From the NCBI RefSeq assembly GCF_013391085.1, contig NZ_CP058334.1, positions 1,178,001-1,242,000 of the forward strand: DNA of 64,000 bases, given 5' to 3'. Positions 24,364 through 33,347 of the stretch are shown piece by piece. The notes below the pieces were generated by a model. The model did not search any database. It saw only the letters and a list, made by a program, of their open reading frames with translations, and was not told where the DNA came from. This stretch comes from Natronomonas halophila. Its GTDB lineage: Archaea > Halobacteriota > Halobacteria > Halobacteriales > Haloarculaceae. A program made the position numbers and the translations under genes. Numbering within the stretch: position 1 is the stretch's first letter; each line of letters begins with the position of its first letter.

Positions 24364-25467
24364 CTAGAATTCGTCGCAGACCGGAATCCCGATGGTGTCG
24401 AAATCGCCCATCGAGGCGATGGTCTCGGGGACCTCATCGAGCGAGACGGTCTTCGAGACGATTTTGCCGGGGCTGATTTTGCCCTGCTCCATCATCGAGA
24501 AGATTTCCTCGTACTCGTGGGGCGGCATGCCGAAGGAGCCGATGAACTCCCGTTCGTCCATGACGATGTTGTCGACGGGCAGGGAGACCTCGCCTTCCTC
24601 CTCGCTGGTGGTGAGACCGATCTGGAGGTTCTGACCGCCCTTCCCGAGAGAGTTGACGGAGTTGCGGCAGGTCTCGGCGACGCCGAGGGCGTCGACGCTG
24701 ACCTCGACCCCGCGGCTGCTCGGGGTGTGACCCTTGACGGCCTGCGGGACGTCCTGAACGTCCTTGACGTTGACCGTCTCGTCGGCGCCGAGTTCCTCGG
24801 CCTTGCGGAGTTTGTCGTCGTCGAGGTCGACGGCGATGACGTTGGCGCCGAGGGCGTCGGCGATGTGGACCGCCGAGAGGCCGACGCCGCCACAGCCGTG
24901 GACGGCGACCCAGTCGCCGGCGGTGACATCGACGCGGTGGACGAGGCCGTGGAAGGCCGTTGCGAACCGACAGCCGAGGCCCGCGACCTCGACGGGGTCG
25001 ACGCCGTCGGGGAGTTTGATGACGTTGTGGTCGGCGTTGCGGACGGGGAACTCCTCGGCGAAGGCGCCGGGCTGGAAGGAGACGAAGCCGAGCGGGACGA
25101 CTCGTTCACAGATGTTCGCGCGGCCCTGTTTGCAGTAGCGGCAGGTGCCGTCGCTGAGGTTGAAGGGGACGCAGACGCGGTCGCCAACGCTGAAGTTCTC
25201 GACGTCCTCGCCGACTTCCTTGACCGTGCCGACGGGTTCGTGGCCGAAGATGAGGCCGGGCGTGGGCATGACGCCGACCCAGTCCCAGTCGCCCTGCCAG
25301 GCGTGCCAGTCCGAGCGGCAGACGCCGCAGGCCTCGGTTTCGACGACGATGCCGTCCGCGTCCGGTTCGGGGCGGTCGACCTCCTCGACTTCCATCATCT
25401 CGCCGGCTTCCTGGAAGACGACCGCTCGCATGCTGTCCGAATCTTGCTCCGTGTCGGCTTTGCTCAT
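24364..25467 (-). CDS. zinc-dependent alcohol dehydrogenase (MDR family)
   Basis: A 367-residue medium-chain dehydrogenase using NAD(P). Catalytic zinc ligands are in CGVCRSDWHAWQ and GHEPVGTVKEVGE; the nucleotide site is VHGCGGVGLSAVH (GxGxxG) with a following acidic strand end VDLDDDK that favours NAD. In the structural-zinc lobe, DGTCRYCKQGRANIC supplies only three cysteines; the first is replaced by aspartate. I give the longest start, but MRAVVFQEAG at 25431 is also plausible. Likely substrates are alcohols or aldehydes; none can be assigned. The 3' end touches repeat copy B. Confidence 0.85.
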   Translation of the reverse strand: MSKADTEQDSDSMRAVVFQEAGEMMEVEEVDRPEPDADGIVVETEACGVCRSDWHAWQGDWDWVGVMPTPGLIFGHEPVGTVKEVGEDVENFSVGDRVCVPFNLSDGTCRYCKQGRANICERVVPLGFVSFQPGAFAEEFPVRNADHNVIKLPDGVDPVEVAGLGCRFATAFHGLVHRVDVTAGDWVAVHGCGGVGLSAVHIADALGANVIAVDLDDDKLRKAEELGADETVNVKDVQDVPQAVKGHTPSSRGVEVSVDALGVAETCRNSVNSLGKGGQNLQIGLTTSEEEGEVSLPVDNIVMDEREFIGSFGMPPHEYEEIFSMMEQGKISPGKIVSKTVSLDEVPETIASMGDFDTIGIPVCDEF

Positions 25468-25585
25468 GACGCGCGTACACTACCTCGCCACCGGTTTAAC
25501 CCTTGTCACCGCCTATTAATGCCCCGCGGTTGGCAGGCCCCGGGGTTATGTAGCGAATTCCCGCTGGCCGAACAACCAGATATAT

Positions 25586-25595
25586 TTACCGGTAA
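25586..25595. promoter_or_regulatory. palindrome next to a TATA box
   Basis: TTACCGGTAA, a perfect 10-base palindrome, directly follows ATATA (25581-25585) in the 239-base gap between the dehydrogenase and aIF1A genes. It could serve the minus-strand dehydrogenase or an upstream aIF1A promoter. A separate TATA-like TAATAAAGGG near 25670 fits the aIF1A start better. Otherwise the gap shows no gene. Confidence 0.3.
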
Positions 25596-25706
25596 CCGAT
25601 GCCGTTCGGACACCCGTTGTGAGTCGCGCGCGGAGTCGGGCGGGCCGCACGGCGGCGTTTCGACCCGTAATAAAGGGTTAAAGGGCTGCCTATCCAACCC
25701 TCGGGT

Positions 25707-26000
25707 ATGAGCGACAACGAGGGGCGTAAGAACCTCCGGATGCCTGACGACGACGAGGTATTCGCTGTCGTCACGAACATGCTCGGTGCGAACCGGGTCA
25801 AAGTCCGCTGTATGGACGGGACGGAACGAACCGCCCGGATTCCGGGCCGGATGCAGAAACGCGTCTGGATTCGTGAGGACGACGTGGTCCTCGTCGAGCC
25901 GTGGGACTGGCAAGACGAGAAGGCCGACATCACCTGGCGCTACGAGAAGCAGGAGGCCGACCAACTCCGCGAGGAAGGCCACATTCAGGACAGCGTCTAG
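25707..26000 (+). CDS. eif1A: translation initiation factor aIF-1A
   Basis: A 97-residue OB-fold initiation factor that binds the A site of the small ribosomal subunit. Typical features are [40 protein letters not shown] and the C-terminal [13 protein letters not shown]. It is followed 49 bases downstream by rio1 on the same strand. In many archaea eif1A, rio1 and a KH protein gene form one conserved cluster; here the first two remain adjacent. Confidence 0.97.
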   Translation: MSDNEGRKNLRMPDDDEVFAVVTNMLGANRVKVRCMDGTERTARIPGRMQKRVWIREDDVVLVEPWDWQDEKADITWRYEKQEADQLREEGHIQDSV

Positions 26001-26049
26001 TTCTCCCGACCGGTGGGGCTTTCCGTCCCGCGCGTCTACCTATTATATA

Positions 26050-26931
26050 ATGAGCGAGGAGTACGGCCTGCTTGAACCGGACGAGGAGGGCGCCCCCGGC
26101 GACGAGTGGGAGGAAATCGACGTCGCCGACACGGAGGCCGACCGAATCGCCCGCAAGCAGGACCGCGAGTTCCTCGAATTCCGCAAGCGCATCAAGAACA
26201 CCGAGCAGTTCAAAGTCGAGGCGTCGGTCTTCGACGACGCCACGCTCGGTGCCCTGTATAAGCTCGTACAGGACGGCTACATCGACGCCTTCGGCGGCCC
26301 CATCTCGACCGGCAAGGAAGCCAACGTCTACACCGCCCTCGCACCGGACGGCGAGGTGGCGGTCAAGGTCTACCGCATCAACGCCTCCGATTTCAAGCAG
26401 ATGCGGGAGTATCTGGAAGGCGACCCCCGTTTCGAGGGCATCGGCTCCGACAAGAAGAAGGTCGTCGTCGCGTGGACCAAAAAGGAGTACGCGAACCTCA
26501 TGCGCGCACGCAAGGCGGGCGTTCGCGTGCCCGAACCCCTCGCCGTCGAGCGGAACGTGCTGGTGATGGAGTACCTCGGCGGCGAGACCCAGCGTGCCCA
26601 GCGGCTCAACGAGGTCCACGTCGAGAACCCCCAGACCGCCTACGAGGTCGTCCGGGAGTACACCAGGCGACTCTATGCGGCCGGGCTCATCCACGGCGAC
26701 CTCTCGGAGTACAACATCGTCGTCACCGAGGGCGAACTCTGCTTTCTCGATTTGGGTCAGGCCATCACGGTCCACCACCCGAACTCCCGGGAGTACCTCG
26801 AACGGGACTGTCACAACGTCGCCGCCTTCTTCCGCCGGCAGGGACTGGAGGTCAGCGACCAGGACCTCCTCGACTACGTGACCGAGGCCGACCCGACGCC
26901 GAACGAGGACCTCGACGAACCTCAGTCGTAG
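26050..26931 (+). CDS. rio1: Rio1 serine/threonine protein kinase
   Basis: A 293-residue atypical kinase/ATPase of the RIO1 family, involved in small ribosomal subunit maturation. Kinase features: the RIO signature ISTGKEANVYTAL (nucleotide loop), the lysine in VAVKVYRI, LVMEYLGG hinge region, the catalytic loop IHGDLSEYNI and the metal-binding CFLDLGQAI. An acidic N-terminal tail precedes it. ATG 26050 lies right after a TATTATATA stretch. The last 10 bases overlap the convergent DUF2237 gene. Confidence 0.96.
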   Translation: MSEEYGLLEPDEEGAPGDEWEEIDVADTEADRIARKQDREFLEFRKRIKNTEQFKVEASVFDDATLGALYKLVQDGYIDAFGGPISTGKEANVYTALAPDGEVAVKVYRINASDFKQMREYLEGDPRFEGIGSDKKKVVVAWTKKEYANLMRARKAGVRVPEPLAVERNVLVMEYLGGETQRAQRLNEVHVENPQTAYEVVREYTRRLYAAGLIHGDLSEYNIVVTEGELCFLDLGQAITVHHPNSREYLERDCHNVAAFFRRQGLEVSDQDLLDYVTEADPTPNEDLDEPQS

Positions 26932-27308
26932 GCGTGGGCCTGTAGCGTCTCCAACTCGACGGTATCCAGTACGGCCTCGTTCGTCGCTTCGAGGATGACC
27001 GGCGGGACCGTCGTCTCGGGGATGTGTCGCCGCCGGACGGCCTCAAGCGTCTCGACCCACCGTGGAACGCAGAGACACCAGCAGTCGCCGGGTTCCAGCC
27101 CCGGGAAGTCCAGTTCGGGCCGCGGCGTCACGAGGTCGTTGCCCTGCTGTTTGCTGAACTGCAGGAAGTCCTCGGTCATCATCGCACAGAGTTCGTGCCG
27201 GCCGTGGTCGGCGTCGTGACACGAGCAATGGCCGTCGCGTTCGAAGCCGGTCGTGGGGTCGGTGCTACACGGCTGGAGCGGTTCGCCGAGGACGTTCTTT
27301 TCGGGCAT
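26922..27308 (-). CDS. DUF2237 family protein
   Basis: A 128-residue protein of the DUF2237 family, widespread in bacteria and haloarchaea. The N terminus MPEKNVLGEPLQPCSTDPTT, then DGHCSCHDADHG, CAMMTEDFLQFSKQQGNDL, FPGLEPGDCWCLCVPRW and the C-terminal LEATNEAVLDTVELETL are all family hallmarks. Six or more conserved cysteines suggest a metal or redox role; function is unknown. The family starts exactly at ATG 27308, although the frame runs upstream as antisense of the phosphoesterase gene. Confidence 0.88.
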   Translation of the reverse strand: MPEKNVLGEPLQPCSTDPTTGFERDGHCSCHDADHGRHELCAMMTEDFLQFSKQQGNDLVTPRPELDFPGLEPGDCWCLCVPRWVETLEAVRRRHIPETTVPPVILEATNEAVLDTVELETLQAHAYD

Positions 27309-27404
27309 ATCGAGGCGACGGCCGCCGGCCTCAAAAGCCCCGGCGCCTCCGGGGTGCTGAGGCCCGCCCGAGGCTTCTTTTCGGAGCGCACAGAATCCCC
27401 GAAC

Positions 27405-27917
27405 ATGAACGTCGGCATCATCTCCGATACCCACGACAACGTGCCCGCGATTCAGGATGCGATGGATATCTTCGAGGACCGCGGCGTCGAGACGGTCGTC
27501 CACTGTGGCGACTTCGTCGCACCGCCGGCCGTCCGCCATCTGGAACGGGAGGGCATCGACGTTCACGCCGTCCGCGGGAACAACGACGGCGAGCGGGAGG
27601 GGCTCGTGTCCGCATTCGAGAACCTGCAGGGCGGCGAGTTGCACGGCCGCTTTGCCGAACTCGAACTCGGCGGCCGCGAGTTCGCCGTCCTCCACGGCGA
27701 GGACAAGCCGCTCATCGAGGCGCTGGCGGATTCCGACGAGTACGACTACGTCCTCCACGGCCACTGGCACGTCCGCGAACACCGGGACGCCGACGGGACG
27801 ACGGTCATCAACCCCGGTGGCCACTTCCCGACGATTCCGGAAGAACACCGGACGGTCGCCATCGTCGAGACCGACAGCGACACCGTCGAGTTCGTCGACG
27901 TCGAGGAGTCGGTATGA
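27405..27917 (+). CDS. YfcE/MJ0936-type metallophosphoesterase
   Basis: A 170-residue calcineurin-like phosphoesterase. Metal ligands are all visible: GIISDTHDN (D and H), VVHCGDFV (D), VRGNNDGE (N, with the GNND form of GNCD), LHGE, and VLHGHWHVRE followed by NPGG. Such enzymes hydrolyse phosphodiester bonds in vitro; the physiological substrate is unknown. Its stop overlaps the ATG of the acetyltransferase gene (ATGA), so the two are coupled. It lies within the block that separates rio1 from the KH gene. Confidence 0.9.
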   Translation: MNVGIISDTHDNVPAIQDAMDIFEDRGVETVVHCGDFVAPPAVRHLEREGIDVHAVRGNNDGEREGLVSAFENLQGGELHGRFAELELGGREFAVLHGEDKPLIEALADSDEYDYVLHGHWHVREHRDADGTTVINPGGHFPTIPEEHRTVAIVETDSDTVEFVDVEESV

Positions 27918-28408
27918 GCGCCGACGTGCGACCCGCCACCGACGACGACGTCGAGGCGATTCAGGACGTGGCGTGGGACGCGTGGTACGCCGCCTACGGA
28001 GGGTTTCTGTCGCCGTCGACCATCGAGAGCGGCCTCACCGAGTACTACGACGAGGAGTTGCTGGCAGCGGCAGTCGACCACGACGACATCGCCTTCTACG
28101 TCGCCGAACGCGACGGCGAGGTGGTCGGCTTCGCCAGCGCCGAACAGACGTGGGCCGACGAAGTCGAGTTACACACCATCTACGTCGACCCCGACTACTG
28201 GGGCGAGGGAATCGGACCGGAACTCTTCGAGGAAATCGAGGCGTGGGCCGACGAGCAGGGCGTCGACCGCATCGCGTGTGCCGTCTTTTCGGACAACACC
28301 GTCGGGACCCAGTTCTTCGAATCCCTCGGCTTCGAGGAGGGAACCGAGGCAAGCGGCGAGGTGGCGGGGGAACTCCACCCAGAATACGAGTTCGAGTACG
28401 AGCTATAG
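27914..28408 (+). CDS. GNAT family N-acetyltransferase
   Basis: A 164-residue acetyltransferase. The acetyl-CoA loop is DPDYWGEGIGPELFEEIEAW (the R/Q-x-x-G-x-G/A pattern here as W-G-E-G-I-G), preceded by the strand ELHTIYV and followed by NTVGTQFFESLGFEE, the usual GNAT helix. The acceptor is not predictable. It overlaps the phosphoesterase upstream by ATGA and the convergent DUF5518 gene by 6 bases. Confidence 0.88.
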   Translation: MSADVRPATDDDVEAIQDVAWDAWYAAYGGFLSPSTIESGLTEYYDEELLAAAVDHDDIAFYVAERDGEVVGFASAEQTWADEVELHTIYVDPDYWGEGIGPELFEEIEAWADEQGVDRIACAVFSDNTVGTQFFESLGFEEGTEASGEVAGELHPEYEFEYEL

Positions 28409-28798
28409 GTCGAACTCGTCTTCGACGTAGATGCCGACGATGCCGCCGAGCGCCGAGAGGCCGACCGTGTAGATGGCGACGAAAAATAGGAAGACGGCGA
28501 GGAGCGGGACCAATCGGACGGCGCCCGGCGCGATGAGGATGACGGCGGCGAGCATGCCGAAGAGGACGAAGGGAATCAGCGCGATGACGCCGGCAATCGT
28601 GCCGACGACGAGGCCGTCTCGCTGGTCGCCGCCTTCGAGATAACCGGCGACTGCGCCGCCGAGAATCGGCGAGAGCGGGATGAAGGAAAGGACGACCGCG
28701 ACGACGCCGCCGATGACGCCGTTCAATATCGTGTTGGGCGCGCGCTCGTCGGCATCGGTGGAGGGGGTTTCGGGCGGGGTTGTATCCGGGCGTGACAT
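28403..28798 (-). CDS. DUF5518-like membrane protein
   Basis: A 131-residue protein with a polar N terminus rich in T and P, then four hydrophobic segments (NGVIGGVVAVVLSFIPLSP, GGAVAGYLEGG, GTIAGVIALIPFVLFGML, LLAVFLFFVAIYTVG), ending GIYVEDEFDL. The glycine-rich G-A-V-A-G-Y-L pattern is common in haloarchaeal DUF5518 proteins. Function unknown. ATG 28798 was chosen; nine upstream residues are in frame. Confidence 0.7.
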   Translation of the reverse strand: MSRPDTTPPETPSTDADERAPNTILNGVIGGVVAVVLSFIPLSPILGGAVAGYLEGGDQRDGLVVGTIAGVIALIPFVLFGMLAAVILIAPGAVRLVPLLAVFLFFVAIYTVGLSALGGIVGIYVEDEFDL

Positions 28799-28990
28799 GG
28801 TGCTCCAAAGGCGTGGCTGCCTCATATACGCACCGCAGCAGCGCTACGGATCATTGTAGTCTTTTACCGGGGAGCGCCGAACCGAATCGGACACTCGCCG
28901 GTAAATCGTTACAATGGTCCGTAGAAAGCGTGTGATACGGCAACGTCCGAATCGGCGAACCCTTAAAAGGAGGGACTTCCAAAGACTGGT

Positions 28991-29539
28991 ATGAAACACG
29001 TCACGATTCCTGGCGACCGTATCGGCGCGCTCATCGGCGACGGAGGTGAGACCATGCGCGAAATCGAATCGCGCGCCGAGGTACGTCTGGATATCGACTC
29101 CGAGACGGGGTCGGTGAAGGTCGAATCCGTCGGCGACCCGATTCTCGGTCTGAAGGGCCCCGACATCGTCAAGGCCATCGGTCGCGGCTTCGCCCCCGAG
29201 GACGCGATGCGCCTGCTCGAGGACGACATGCAGATGTTCGAGATGGTCGACCTCGATGCCGCCACCCGCAACAAGAAGGACCTCCGCCGCAAGAAGGGTC
29301 GACTCATCGGTGAGGACGGCCGCACCCGCGAACTGATGGAGGAACTCAGCGGTGCCGACGTCGTCATCTACGGATCGACACTGGGCGCCATCGGCAAGCC
29401 CGAACAGGTCGACGCCGTCCGCAGCGCCACCGAGATGATCCTCGACGGCGCGCCCCACGGCGCGGTCTATTCGTTCCTCGAACGGCGGCACAACGAGATG
29501 AAAGCAAACGACATCAGTTACACCCAGCGGACCGGATAA
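28991..29539 (+). CDS. KH-domain protein, Pno1/Dim2 homolog
   Basis: A 182-residue protein with two KH domains: TIPGDRIGALIGDGGETMRE (the GxxG loop is IGDGG) and KKGRLIGEDGRTRELMEE. It corresponds to archaeal homologs of eukaryotic Pno1/Dim2, a 40S assembly factor acting with Rio1 and Nob1. The promoter has CTTAAAAGGAGGG about 25 bases upstream. In most archaea this gene is next to rio1; here four genes (DUF2237, phosphoesterase, acetyltransferase, DUF5518) lie between. It is convergent with the GMC gene, 7 bases apart. Confidence 0.93.
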   Translation: MKHVTIPGDRIGALIGDGGETMREIESRAEVRLDIDSETGSVKVESVGDPILGLKGPDIVKAIGRGFAPEDAMRLLEDDMQMFEMVDLDAATRNKKDLRRKKGRLIGEDGRTRELMEELSGADVVIYGSTLGAIGKPEQVDAVRSATEMILDGAPHGAVYSFLERRHNEMKANDISYTQRTG

Positions 29540-29546
29540 CGCGGTT

Positions 29547-31175
29547 CTATCGGTCCTCGCGAATCATATCGACCGCCTTTTCTGCGATCATCATCGTCGG
29601 CGCGTTCGTGTTCCCGCCCGTGAGCGTCGGCATTACCGACGCGTCGACGACCCGCAGGCCGTCGACGCCGTGGACGCGCAGTCGGTCGTCGACGACGGCC
29701 ATCTCGTCGTCGCCCATCTTGCACGTCCCGACGGGGTGATAGACCGTGTGTGCGGTCTCGCGGACGTGCGCGGCGATTTCCTCGTCCGACTGGACGTCCT
29801 CGCCGGGCCAGACTTCCTCGCCGCGGACGTCGTCGAAGGCCTCGGCCTGCATGATTTCTCGGCCCCGCTTGACGCCCTCGACCAGCACGTCGAGGTCCTT
29901 CTCGGCGTCGAGGTAGTTCGGGTCGATAACCGGGTCCTCGAAGGGGTCGGCCGACTGCAAGGAGATGCGGCCCCGACTCTCGGGGCGTAGTTGCGTGGCG
30001 CCCACGGAGAGGCCGTGGCCGTCCTCGGGGTTGTCGAAGCCGTGGTTCATGAAGTAACCCGGCGCGAAGTGGAACTGCAGGTCGGGCGCGTCGAGGTCCG
30101 GGTCAGTCCGAGCGAACCCGCCTGCTTCGGCGATGTTGGAGGTAAGGAGTCCTCGCTTGAGCAGGAAGTATTTCGCGAAGTCACGGATTCGGCCGGCGTC
30201 GTCGAGCGTCCCGGACCGGGTCGATTCGTAGGCCACGAACGAGAAGAGATGGTCCTGAAGGTTCCGGCCGACGCCGGGCAACTCGGCGGTCGGGTCGATA
30301 TCGTGGTCCGCGAGGTGGTCGGGGGCGCCGATGCCCGACAACAGCAGCAACTGCGGGGAGTTGACCGCGCCAGCGGAGACGATGACCTCCTCGGTGGCCT
30401 CCGCATAGAGGTCCGTCCCGTTCTGCTGGAACGCGACGCCGGTAGCCCGGTCGCCGTCGAAGCGGACTTCGGTCGCCTGCGCGCCCGTTTCGACGGTGAG
30501 GTTTCGCCGGTCAAGCGCGGGCTTGAGATACGCGTCGGCGGCGCTGTGGCGTTTGCCGTCCTTCTGGGTGAGGTGGTACTTCCCGATGCCGGCCTGCGTT
30601 TCGCCGTTGAAATCCGTGTTGCGGTCGTAGCCGACGTCGACGGCGGCCTCGACGAATTTCTCGGAGATCGAATGCAGCGATTTGGGGTTCGAAACCGCCA
30701 GCGGGCCGTCGGTGCCGTGGTATGCCTCGTCGGCGCCGCTCGCGTTCCGCCCGAGAAGGGAGCGTTTCCCGGCGGGGCGGAACCGCTCGCTTCGCTTGAA
30801 GTAGGGAAGGACGTCCTCGTAACCCCAGCCGTCGTTGCCGAGTTCGGCCCACGTATCGTAGTCGTGGGCGTGTCCGCGGATGTATATCATCGCGTTAATC
30901 GAACTGGAGCCACCGAGCATCTTCCCGCGGGGCCAGTAGAGTTCGCGGTCGTTCAGTCCCGATTGCGGTTCGGTGTAGTACTCCCAGTCGTACTCCGTCT
31001 TGAACAGATCCGAGAAGGCGGCCGGAATCCCGATTTCGCGTTTCTCGTCCGGTTTGCCCGCTTCGAGCAACAGGACCGAGGTATCCGGCTGTTCGCTGAG
31101 CCGCCCCGCCAGCACACACCCCGCCGACCCGGCACCGACGACCACGTAATCGTAGGCCGCTGTCTTGGTTGCCAT
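29547..31175 (-). CDS. GMC family FAD-dependent oxidoreductase
   Basis: A 542-residue flavoenzyme like choline or alcohol dehydrogenases. The FAD site is YVVVGAGSAGCVLAGRLSE (residues 10-28) with the E of LLLEAGK; WPRGKMLGGSSSINAMIYIR is the GMC signature 1 and GAVNSPQLLLLSGIG is signature 2. The active-site pair is in TVYHPVGTCKMG (His) and LTGGNTNAPTMMIAEK (Asn, where many members have His). Substrate unknown; betaine synthesis from choline is one possibility. A TATA box (TTATATAAAC, minus strand, 31194-31203) gives a near-leaderless start. Confidence 0.9.
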   Translation of the reverse strand: MATKTAAYDYVVVGAGSAGCVLAGRLSEQPDTSVLLLEAGKPDEKREIGIPAAFSDLFKTEYDWEYYTEPQSGLNDRELYWPRGKMLGGSSSINAMIYIRGHAHDYDTWAELGNDGWGYEDVLPYFKRSERFRPAGKRSLLGRNASGADEAYHGTDGPLAVSNPKSLHSISEKFVEAAVDVGYDRNTDFNGETQAGIGKYHLTQKDGKRHSAADAYLKPALDRRNLTVETGAQATEVRFDGDRATGVAFQQNGTDLYAEATEEVIVSAGAVNSPQLLLLSGIGAPDHLADHDIDPTAELPGVGRNLQDHLFSFVAYESTRSGTLDDAGRIRDFAKYFLLKRGLLTSNIAEAGGFARTDPDLDAPDLQFHFAPGYFMNHGFDNPEDGHGLSVGATQLRPESRGRISLQSADPFEDPVIDPNYLDAEKDLDVLVEGVKRGREIMQAEAFDDVRGEEVWPGEDVQSDEEIAAHVRETAHTVYHPVGTCKMGDDEMAVVDDRLRVHGVDGLRVVDASVMPTLTGGNTNAPTMMIAEKAVDMIREDR

Positions 31176-31258
31176 AGTATGTCACACACGTAGTGTTTAT
31201 ATAAGCAGTAGGGAGGCGGAAGGCACCGACGGCCCCGCGATTATCGAACCGCGAAAAC

Positions 31259-31350
31259 ATCATATATAAACCTTGTTCGTCATCTCTTCACACGCGTGTT
31301 CCGCCCCCGTACCGTGGTTTTTCGCTCCCGTTTCAGCAAACTTTATATAG
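31259..31350 (+). promoter_or_regulatory. thermosome promoter region with two TATA boxes
   Basis: ACTTTATATAG (31340-31350) is a strong TATA box about 28-35 bases before the thermosome ATG, giving a very short leader. A second box, CATATATAAACC (31259-31270), lies 80 bases further upstream on the same strand and would give a longer transcript. Dual promoters would suit basal and heat-induced expression of a group II chaperonin. Confidence 0.55.
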
Positions 31351-31376
31351 AACCACAGACAATCTTTCGAGTGACT

Positions 31377-33068
31377 ATGGCTCAGCAGATGGGTAACCAG
31401 CCCCTCATCATTCTCGGGGAGGACAGCCAACGTACCTCCGGACAGGACGCACAGTCGATGAACATCACCGCCGGCAAGGCGGTCGCCGAGTCCGTACGGA
31501 CCACGCTCGGCCCGAAAGGGATGGACAAGATGCTCGTCGACTCGACGGGCAACGTCGTCGTCACGAACGACGGCGTCACCATCCTCAAAGAGATGGACAT
31601 CGAGCACCCGGCGGCCAACATGATCGTCGAAGTCGCCGAGACCCAGGAAGAAGAGGTCGGCGACGGTACGACCACCTCCGTGGTCGTCGCCGGTGAGCTC
31701 CTCTCGCAGGCCGAAGACCTGCTCGAGCAGGACATCCACGCCACCATCCTCGCACAGGGGTACCGCCAGGCCGCCGCCGAGGCCAAGGACATCCTCGAGG
31801 ACATCGCCATCGACGTCGATGCCGACGACACCGACATCCTCGAATCCATCGCCGCGACGGCGATGACCGGCAAAGGCGCCGAGGCCTCCAAGGACCTGCT
31901 GGCCGAACTCGTCGTCGACGCCGTCAGCGCGGTCGCTGACGAGGACGAAGTCGACACGGACAACATCAAAGTCGAGAAGGTCGTCGGCGGCGCCGTCGAC
32001 GAATCCGAACTCGTCGAGGGCGTCATCGTGGGCAAGGAGCGCGTCCACGACAACATGCCCTACTTCGCCGAGGACGCCGACATCGCGCTGCTCGACAGCG
32101 CCATCGAGGTCAAGGAGACCGAAATCGACGCCGAGGTCAACGTCACCGACCCCGACCAGCTCGAGCAGTTCCTCGAACAGGAAGAACAGCAGCTCCGCGA
32201 GATGGTCGACCAGCTTAAGGAAGTCGGCGCCGACGTCGTCTTCTGCCAGAAGGGCATCGACGACATGGCCCAGCACTACCTCGCACAGGAGGGCATCATC
32301 GCCGTCCGCCGTGCGAAGAAGTCCGACATGAAGGCCCTCTCGCGTGCGACCGGCGCGCGCATCGTCTCCAACCTCGACGACATCACCGCCGACGACCTCG
32401 GCTTCGCCGGCTCCGTCGCCCAGAAAGACATCGCTGGCGACGAGAAGATCTTCGTCGAGGACGTCGACGAGGCCCGCTCGGTCACGCTCATCCTCCGCGG
32501 TGGCACCGAGCACGTCGTCGACGAGGTCGAACGCGCCATCGAGGACTCGCTGGGCGTCGTTCGCACCACCCTCGAGGAGGGCAAGGTCCTCCCCGGCGGT
32601 GGCGCCCCCGAGACGGCCCTCGCGCTGGGGCTGCGTGACTACGCCGACTCCGTCGGCGGCCGCGAGCAGCTGGCCGTCGAGGCCTTCGCCGACGCAGTCG
32701 ACGTCATCCCGCGCACCCTCGCCGAGAACGCCGGTCTCGACCCCATCGACTCGCTCGTGGACCTCCGCAGCCAGCACGCCGACGGCGAATCCGGCGCTGG
32801 TCTCGACGCCTACACCGGCGACGTCATCGACATGGAGAACGAGGGCGTCGTCGAGCCCCTCCGTGTCAAGACCCAGGCTATCGAGTCCGCGACCGAAGCA
32901 GCCGTCATGATCCTCCGCATCGACGACGTCATCGCTGCCGGCGACCTCAAGGGCGGCGGCACCGACGACGACGATGACGAGGAGATGCCCGGCGGCCCCG
33001 GCGGCGGCATGGGCGGTATGGGCGGCGGCATGGGCGGTATGGGCGGCGGCATGGGCGGCATGATGTAG
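31377..33068 (+). CDS. thermosome subunit (group II chaperonin)
   Basis: A 563-residue chaperonin subunit; these form double rings that fold proteins with ATP. Family motifs: [17 protein letters not shown] near residue 40, [19 protein letters not shown], the ATPase [15 protein letters not shown] (catalytic Asp), and [14 protein letters not shown]. The C terminus carries the haloarchaeal glycine-methionine tail, repeats of GGMGGM after a DDDDDEE run. Haloarchaea usually have two or three subunits; which one this is cannot be decided here. Only 3 bases after the stop begins repeat copy C. Confidence 0.97.
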   Translation: MAQQMGNQPLIILGEDSQRTSGQDAQSMNITAGKAVAESVRTTLGPKGMDKMLVDSTGNVVVTNDGVTILKEMDIEHPAANMIVEVAETQEEEVGDGTTTSVVVAGELLSQAEDLLEQDIHATILAQGYRQAAAEAKDILEDIAIDVDADDTDILESIAATAMTGKGAEASKDLLAELVVDAVSAVADEDEVDTDNIKVEKVVGGAVDESELVEGVIVGKERVHDNMPYFAEDADIALLDSAIEVKETEIDAEVNVTDPDQLEQFLEQEEQQLREMVDQLKEVGADVVFCQKGIDDMAQHYLAQEGIIAVRRAKKSDMKALSRATGARIVSNLDDITADDLGFAGSVAQKDIAGDEKIFVEDVDEARSVTLILRGGTEHVVDEVERAIEDSLGVVRTTLEEGKVLPGGGAPETALALGLRDYADSVGGREQLAVEAFADAVDVIPRTLAENAGLDPIDSLVDLRSQHADGESGAGLDAYTGDVIDMENEGVVEPLRVKTQAIESATEAAVMILRIDDVIAAGDLKGGGTDDDDDEEMPGGPGGGMGGMGGGMGGMGGGMGGMM

Positions 33069-33070
33069 AA

Positions 33071-33226
33071 CGTTTTTGCACCTCACTCGCGGCCCTTCGG
33101 GCCGCTCGTTCGGGCAAAAACGTTCATCAAAAAGACACGGCGGGCCTCCCTACGGTCGGCCCTTGGTCCCGCGCTCACTCCGTTCGCGCGGGGAACCGCT
33201 CGCGCCCCTCGGGCGCTCGCGGATGC
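33071..33226 (-). repeat. modular intergenic element, copy C
   Basis: Inverted counterpart of copy B. Read on the minus strand: GCATCCGCGAGCGCCCG, hairpin, GCGCGGGACCAAGGGCCGAC, GTAGGGAGGCCCGC, TGTCTTTTT, CGTTTTTGCC, a hairpin with GGCCCGAAGGGCC, and TGCAAAAACG. The last block abuts the thermosome stop by 3 bases. The remaining gap to the next gene (33227-33347) contains TTTATATACG near 33317, the promoter of the SprT-like gene. Confidence 0.8.
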
Positions 33227-33347
33227 CTCCTCCGCTGTCAGCCCACCCGCACCGCCTTCCGAACGCTTCTCTTATTTATTCACCGCGTAGCGATAGCCTC
33301 GCTCGGAGCCGATTCTTTATATACGAAACCGACGGACGTACACCCGA

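Noticed and set aside
26922-27848. 308-residue form of the DUF2237 gene
   Set aside because: Only the last 128 residues match the family; the rest is antisense of the metallophosphoesterase gene.
31260-33086. 608-codon minus-strand ORF over the thermosome gene
   Set aside because: Antisense of a highly conserved chaperonin; valine/leucine/glycine-rich translation typical of codon-bias shadows.
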